Made by a program: the position numbers and the translations under genes. This document shows, piece after piece, positions 61,290 to 64,000 of a stretch of 64,000 nt of DNA. This stretch comes from Litoditis marina (Eukaryota; Nematoda; Chromadorea; Rhabditida; Rhabditidae): the NCBI GenBank assembly GCA_964036275.1, contig OZ038434.1:9381060-9445059 (forward strand), given 5' to 3'. Position 1 is the first letter of the stretch. The number at the start of each line of letters is the position of its first letter. The notes under the pieces were generated by a model. That model did not search any database. It saw only the letters and a list, made by a program, of their open reading frames with translations, and was not told where the DNA came from.

Positions 61290-64000
61290 ATGCTGAAAGG
61301 TATGCTCTATGCTGTTTTTGGTAGACATTTGGAGTAGACCTCTAAGTGTTTCTGTAACTTTAAGTCTAGCTCATCTCTGTTTTAGAGGTGTGTTTGGCTG
61401 CGTTTATATATTCAGCTTTTTGCGCTCTCACCTCTCAATCTTGCCAGTATCAAAACGGTCGAGACAATGAAAAATGTCATTCCAAGATCAATCCGCTCTA
61501 GGAATTCAACTAGATTCTGTTTATCACTAGAATGCTCAGAGAATTCAGACTTGAGCTGAAACAATCCTATATACTTTCTAACTTGTCATTTTTTCATTTC
61601 AGCAAAACGTAAGAAGGGACAGAAGGGTTCCAATGTGTCAATCCGTACATAAGCATCTCGTGACGAGGATTCACAGAACCCGTGGGTTTCTAGTTTTGAA
61701 CTACGGAAAAGATTCGTTCAACGGAAGAATTGAATACAGTCTATCCAAGACTGTATTTTGCTGGAATAGTTACCTAATTATTGCTTTCTGTTTTTCAGTA
61801 ATGTTATTGTTGGGTTCAGTTTTGAGTTCTCTGAACTTCCATTGAATCCCATCGTGAAAAGCAACCACTCTACAGAATCTAGATTAGTCCATGCATTGTA
61901 GTCATGTACTGAACTTACAGGAAACTGCAATGTTCAAATTTCGATTGATTCACTTTTTTGTTTTGCAGATCTTCTGTTGCTCATGTGAATGGCAGAAAAG
62001 GGTATGTTACTAGTCATTGTCCAATAGACTGCAAGACAGCATGAGCCGATTCTGAATATTATTGGTACGAAAAGTTATTGGCTTGGAGAAACAACTCTTT
62101 TCCTGATTCCCGCTGCTGTGAGAAAAGTTCGATAGCACTTGGGTCGATTTCAACTCAGCTGAGAATTACTTTGGTTCAATGAAGAGTAGATATAAGACGC
62201 TCCAATCTAAATGGTTTCGGAAATCAGGAAATCCTAGTGATTTCATGAAATTTTTAGGATGAGACTTTTAACCATCATAGAGTTATCACTTTTTTAAAAT
62301 TATTTCTGATTGGACATCGGCTAGTCCCCATTTATTTGAAGTTTAAACTAAAAACCAAACGATCGAATCGCTGTGTCCCGATTCAGGAAATTGAAAAAAA
62401 GTGTGTCACAAAAAATAGCAGTTTTCACAAATCTCTCAAAAAATTGTGTCACAATTTTTCACACTTCAATTTTTTGGGCACAATTTTTCACACTTCAATT
62501 TTTTGGGCCCAATTTTTCACACTACAATTTTTTGGGCACATTTTTTCACTTTTCCAAATATTGTACATGTTCCAGCAAGAGAGGTTATTACTGAACCACT
62601 CGCGCGATACTAATGTTTCCTTCCATACCCCCCTGACTGCGCCGTATCTAGTATTGGCGATTAGAGCAATGAGACGCAGAGAAACGAGCGCGCATTGAGG
62701 GCATCGCCCAATTAGAGAAAGAGACGCAGAGAAAGAACAGGCGAGACAGATCCGCAGGATTTGAAACCATAACAAGATACGGATCATTGAGAGCTGTGTC
62801 AAAGAGTATCACAGCATTATCGCGCGAGAGACATACAAAGTGCAAAGTACCTCTCTTTAGAGAAACAAATGTGTCACAATTTTTCACACTTCCATTTTTT
62901 GGGCACAATTTTTCACACTTCAATTTTTTGGGCCCAATTTTTCACACTACAATTTTTTGGGCACATTTTTTCACACTGTTTTCAACTGCGAAAACGTGTG
63001 TTATAATGTTCTGAAAGGAAAATAATTGTGGCAGAGGATTTCGAAACATACAAATATTCGGTAGTTTTATCTGCGCTCCAAATGAGAGCGACACAAGAAT
63101 TAGAAGAATTGGACATTTCAGAAAAAATATCGGACAAGTCTGATGATGCACAATATTTTGAGGTTTTCCAACAAATTATCTAAAATGGAAACCATTTAGA
63201 TTGGAGCGTCTTATATACTGTGGAATTGAATATTAGGAGTCTTAAAATTTGTTATCTAGTTTTAATGTTCGTCTTTTCCAGAGCGAAGGAGGAGAAGAAA
63301 CTGGTGAGCTTGAATTCACAGTTGCTGGCGGAGTGATCGGAGCAGATTGGGATAGGGCGTTATTCCTGGCAGAACCGCAATAACGAAACCATTCTTTATT
63401 TGACATCTGAAAAGCCATCACATTCATTTCAAAATCATTTTTGATATTGTACAATTGAATCCGAATAGATGAACACTTTTCTTAACGAAAGGCTCAGGTA
63501 GATACCTAATATTTGAAACACTATAATTTGCGACTTATTAAATGTTCAAATTCACTTCAACTAAATGTTATGATTTGAGGTCTACCACTTCGTGAAGAAA
63601 ACGCTGGAGAAGGGACCGCTGGGTCTGCGAAAAGAATTCATGGACATGAAAAGGTAACTGGGAGGAGGCGCTTCTCCAATCGCGAACATGTATGTGTTGC
63701 TGATTCTCGCTGTTTTTGTAGTTTGATTCCACTGCTTTCTAGTCGAACCTCTTGGAACATCAAACTACAAGTCAGATACTTATAGCTCACTTTCTCTACG
63801 ATCCCATGATAACTGGAACCTTTCTACATGCTCTTCTGGTTTTTTTGTTATAACATTCTTTGGCAAAACGTATCCCGAAAAATGTTATGTTAAATATACA
63901 ACCTACTTACAATATGTATTGACTATATAAATTTTTCATTGCAAATTTTATTTAATTTCAGAGGAAACAACCGCTAGAAGATGAAGGTTTTCGTCGAAAT
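61290..64000 (+). CDS. Tyrosine-phosphatase-like gene, 5' part, with in-frame stop
   Basis: Exons: 61290-61299 (ATG), 61603-61636, 61969-62001, 63282-63303, 63580-63653, 63962 onward. The start is a Lys/Gly-rich leader (MLKAKRKKGQKGSN), then AKEEKKL. Then comes VYHFVKKTLEKGPLGLRKEF-MDMKR, which matches the region just before the catalytic domain of nematode cytoplasmic protein tyrosine phosphatases. The last exon continues in the homologous frame as RGNNR, stop (TAG 63975-63977), KMKVFVE. A homologous peptide on both sides of the stop suggests a pseudogene or an allele-specific nonsense change. Moving the acceptor 2 nt to CAGAG opens another frame but loses the homology. The second donor (GT|GTCAAT) is weak, so the N-terminus is tentative. 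The catalytic HCSAGVGR region lies beyond the window. Confidence 0.6.
62190..63216. mobile_element. ~1-kb DNA transposon-like element, 29-bp perfect TIRs
   Basis: The 29-bp end at 62190-62218 (ATATAAGACGCTCCAATCTA, ending GGTTTC) is perfectly inverted at 63188-63216. The AT-rich borders suggest TA-type insertion. The interior has two arrays of a ~33-bp unit (CACTTCAATTTTTTGGGCAC / CAATTTTTCA) at 62448-62549 and 62877-62972, and no transposase frame. It lies in intron 3 of the phosphatase-like gene. Confidence 0.85.
63715..63772. repeat. Hairpin of the TGTAGTTTGATC family
   Basis: TGTAGTTTGATTCC and ATCAAACTACA are in inverted orientation about 30 bp apart, in an intron of the phosphatase-like gene. 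Confidence 0.65.

Overview
This window looks like nematode nuclear DNA, most likely from a Caenorhabditis species. It has many small exons, polypyrimidine-poor TTTTCAG-type 3' splice sites, short introns mixed with repeat-filled longer ones, and worm-type families: a GCNF-like nuclear hormone receptor, an extended nematode globin, tandem serpentine receptors, and a worm-type tyrosine phosphatase start. All gene models were built by hand from splice signals, reading-frame phase across introns, and protein motifs. No database was searched.

Layout. 1-4113: no gene recognised; a CRE-bearing ~130-bp tandem repeat (1-510) and a nearly perfect 193-bp inverted repeat (573-1088). 4114-7656 (+): divergent homeobox gene. 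9844-14807 (+): C2H2 zinc-finger gene. Its N-terminal exon resembles that of the homeobox gene. 17052-23009 (+): secreted protein with two MAM-like domains and a clear signal peptide. 24055-25260 (-): small, very basic Ser/Arg-rich protein. 25261-29209: intergenic, with a foldback element flanked by TA. 29210-39696 (+): 16-exon nuclear receptor, probable nhr-91 (NR6A/GCNF type). 39697-46407: long gene-poor interval with a pre-miRNA-like hairpin. 46408-50240 (+): globin. 50883-53736 (-): serpentine receptor copy A, carrying a frameshift. 54009-54520 (+): decayed copy of the 3' globin exons. 54770-59385 (-): serpentine receptor copy B, mostly intact. 59386-61289: intergenic with a hAT-like MITE. 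61290-64000 (+): 5' end of a tyrosine-phosphatase-like gene with an in-frame stop in the last visible exon.

The most informative large-scale structure is a tandem segmental duplication at 49160-59385. A unit made of the 3' part of a globin gene (+) and a convergent serpentine receptor (-) is present twice. The globin half has decayed in the second unit, and the receptor half is frameshifted in the first. A second theme is the density of non-autonomous DNA elements in introns and spacers: TA-flanked foldbacks, one with an 8-bp target duplication, tRNA-derived SINE-like repeats, and a dispersed TGTAGTTTGATC hairpin motif. Two DNA-binding regulators lie next to each other at the left and may be ancient duplicates that now carry different DNA-binding domains. 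No operon, CRISPR array or bacterial feature was seen.
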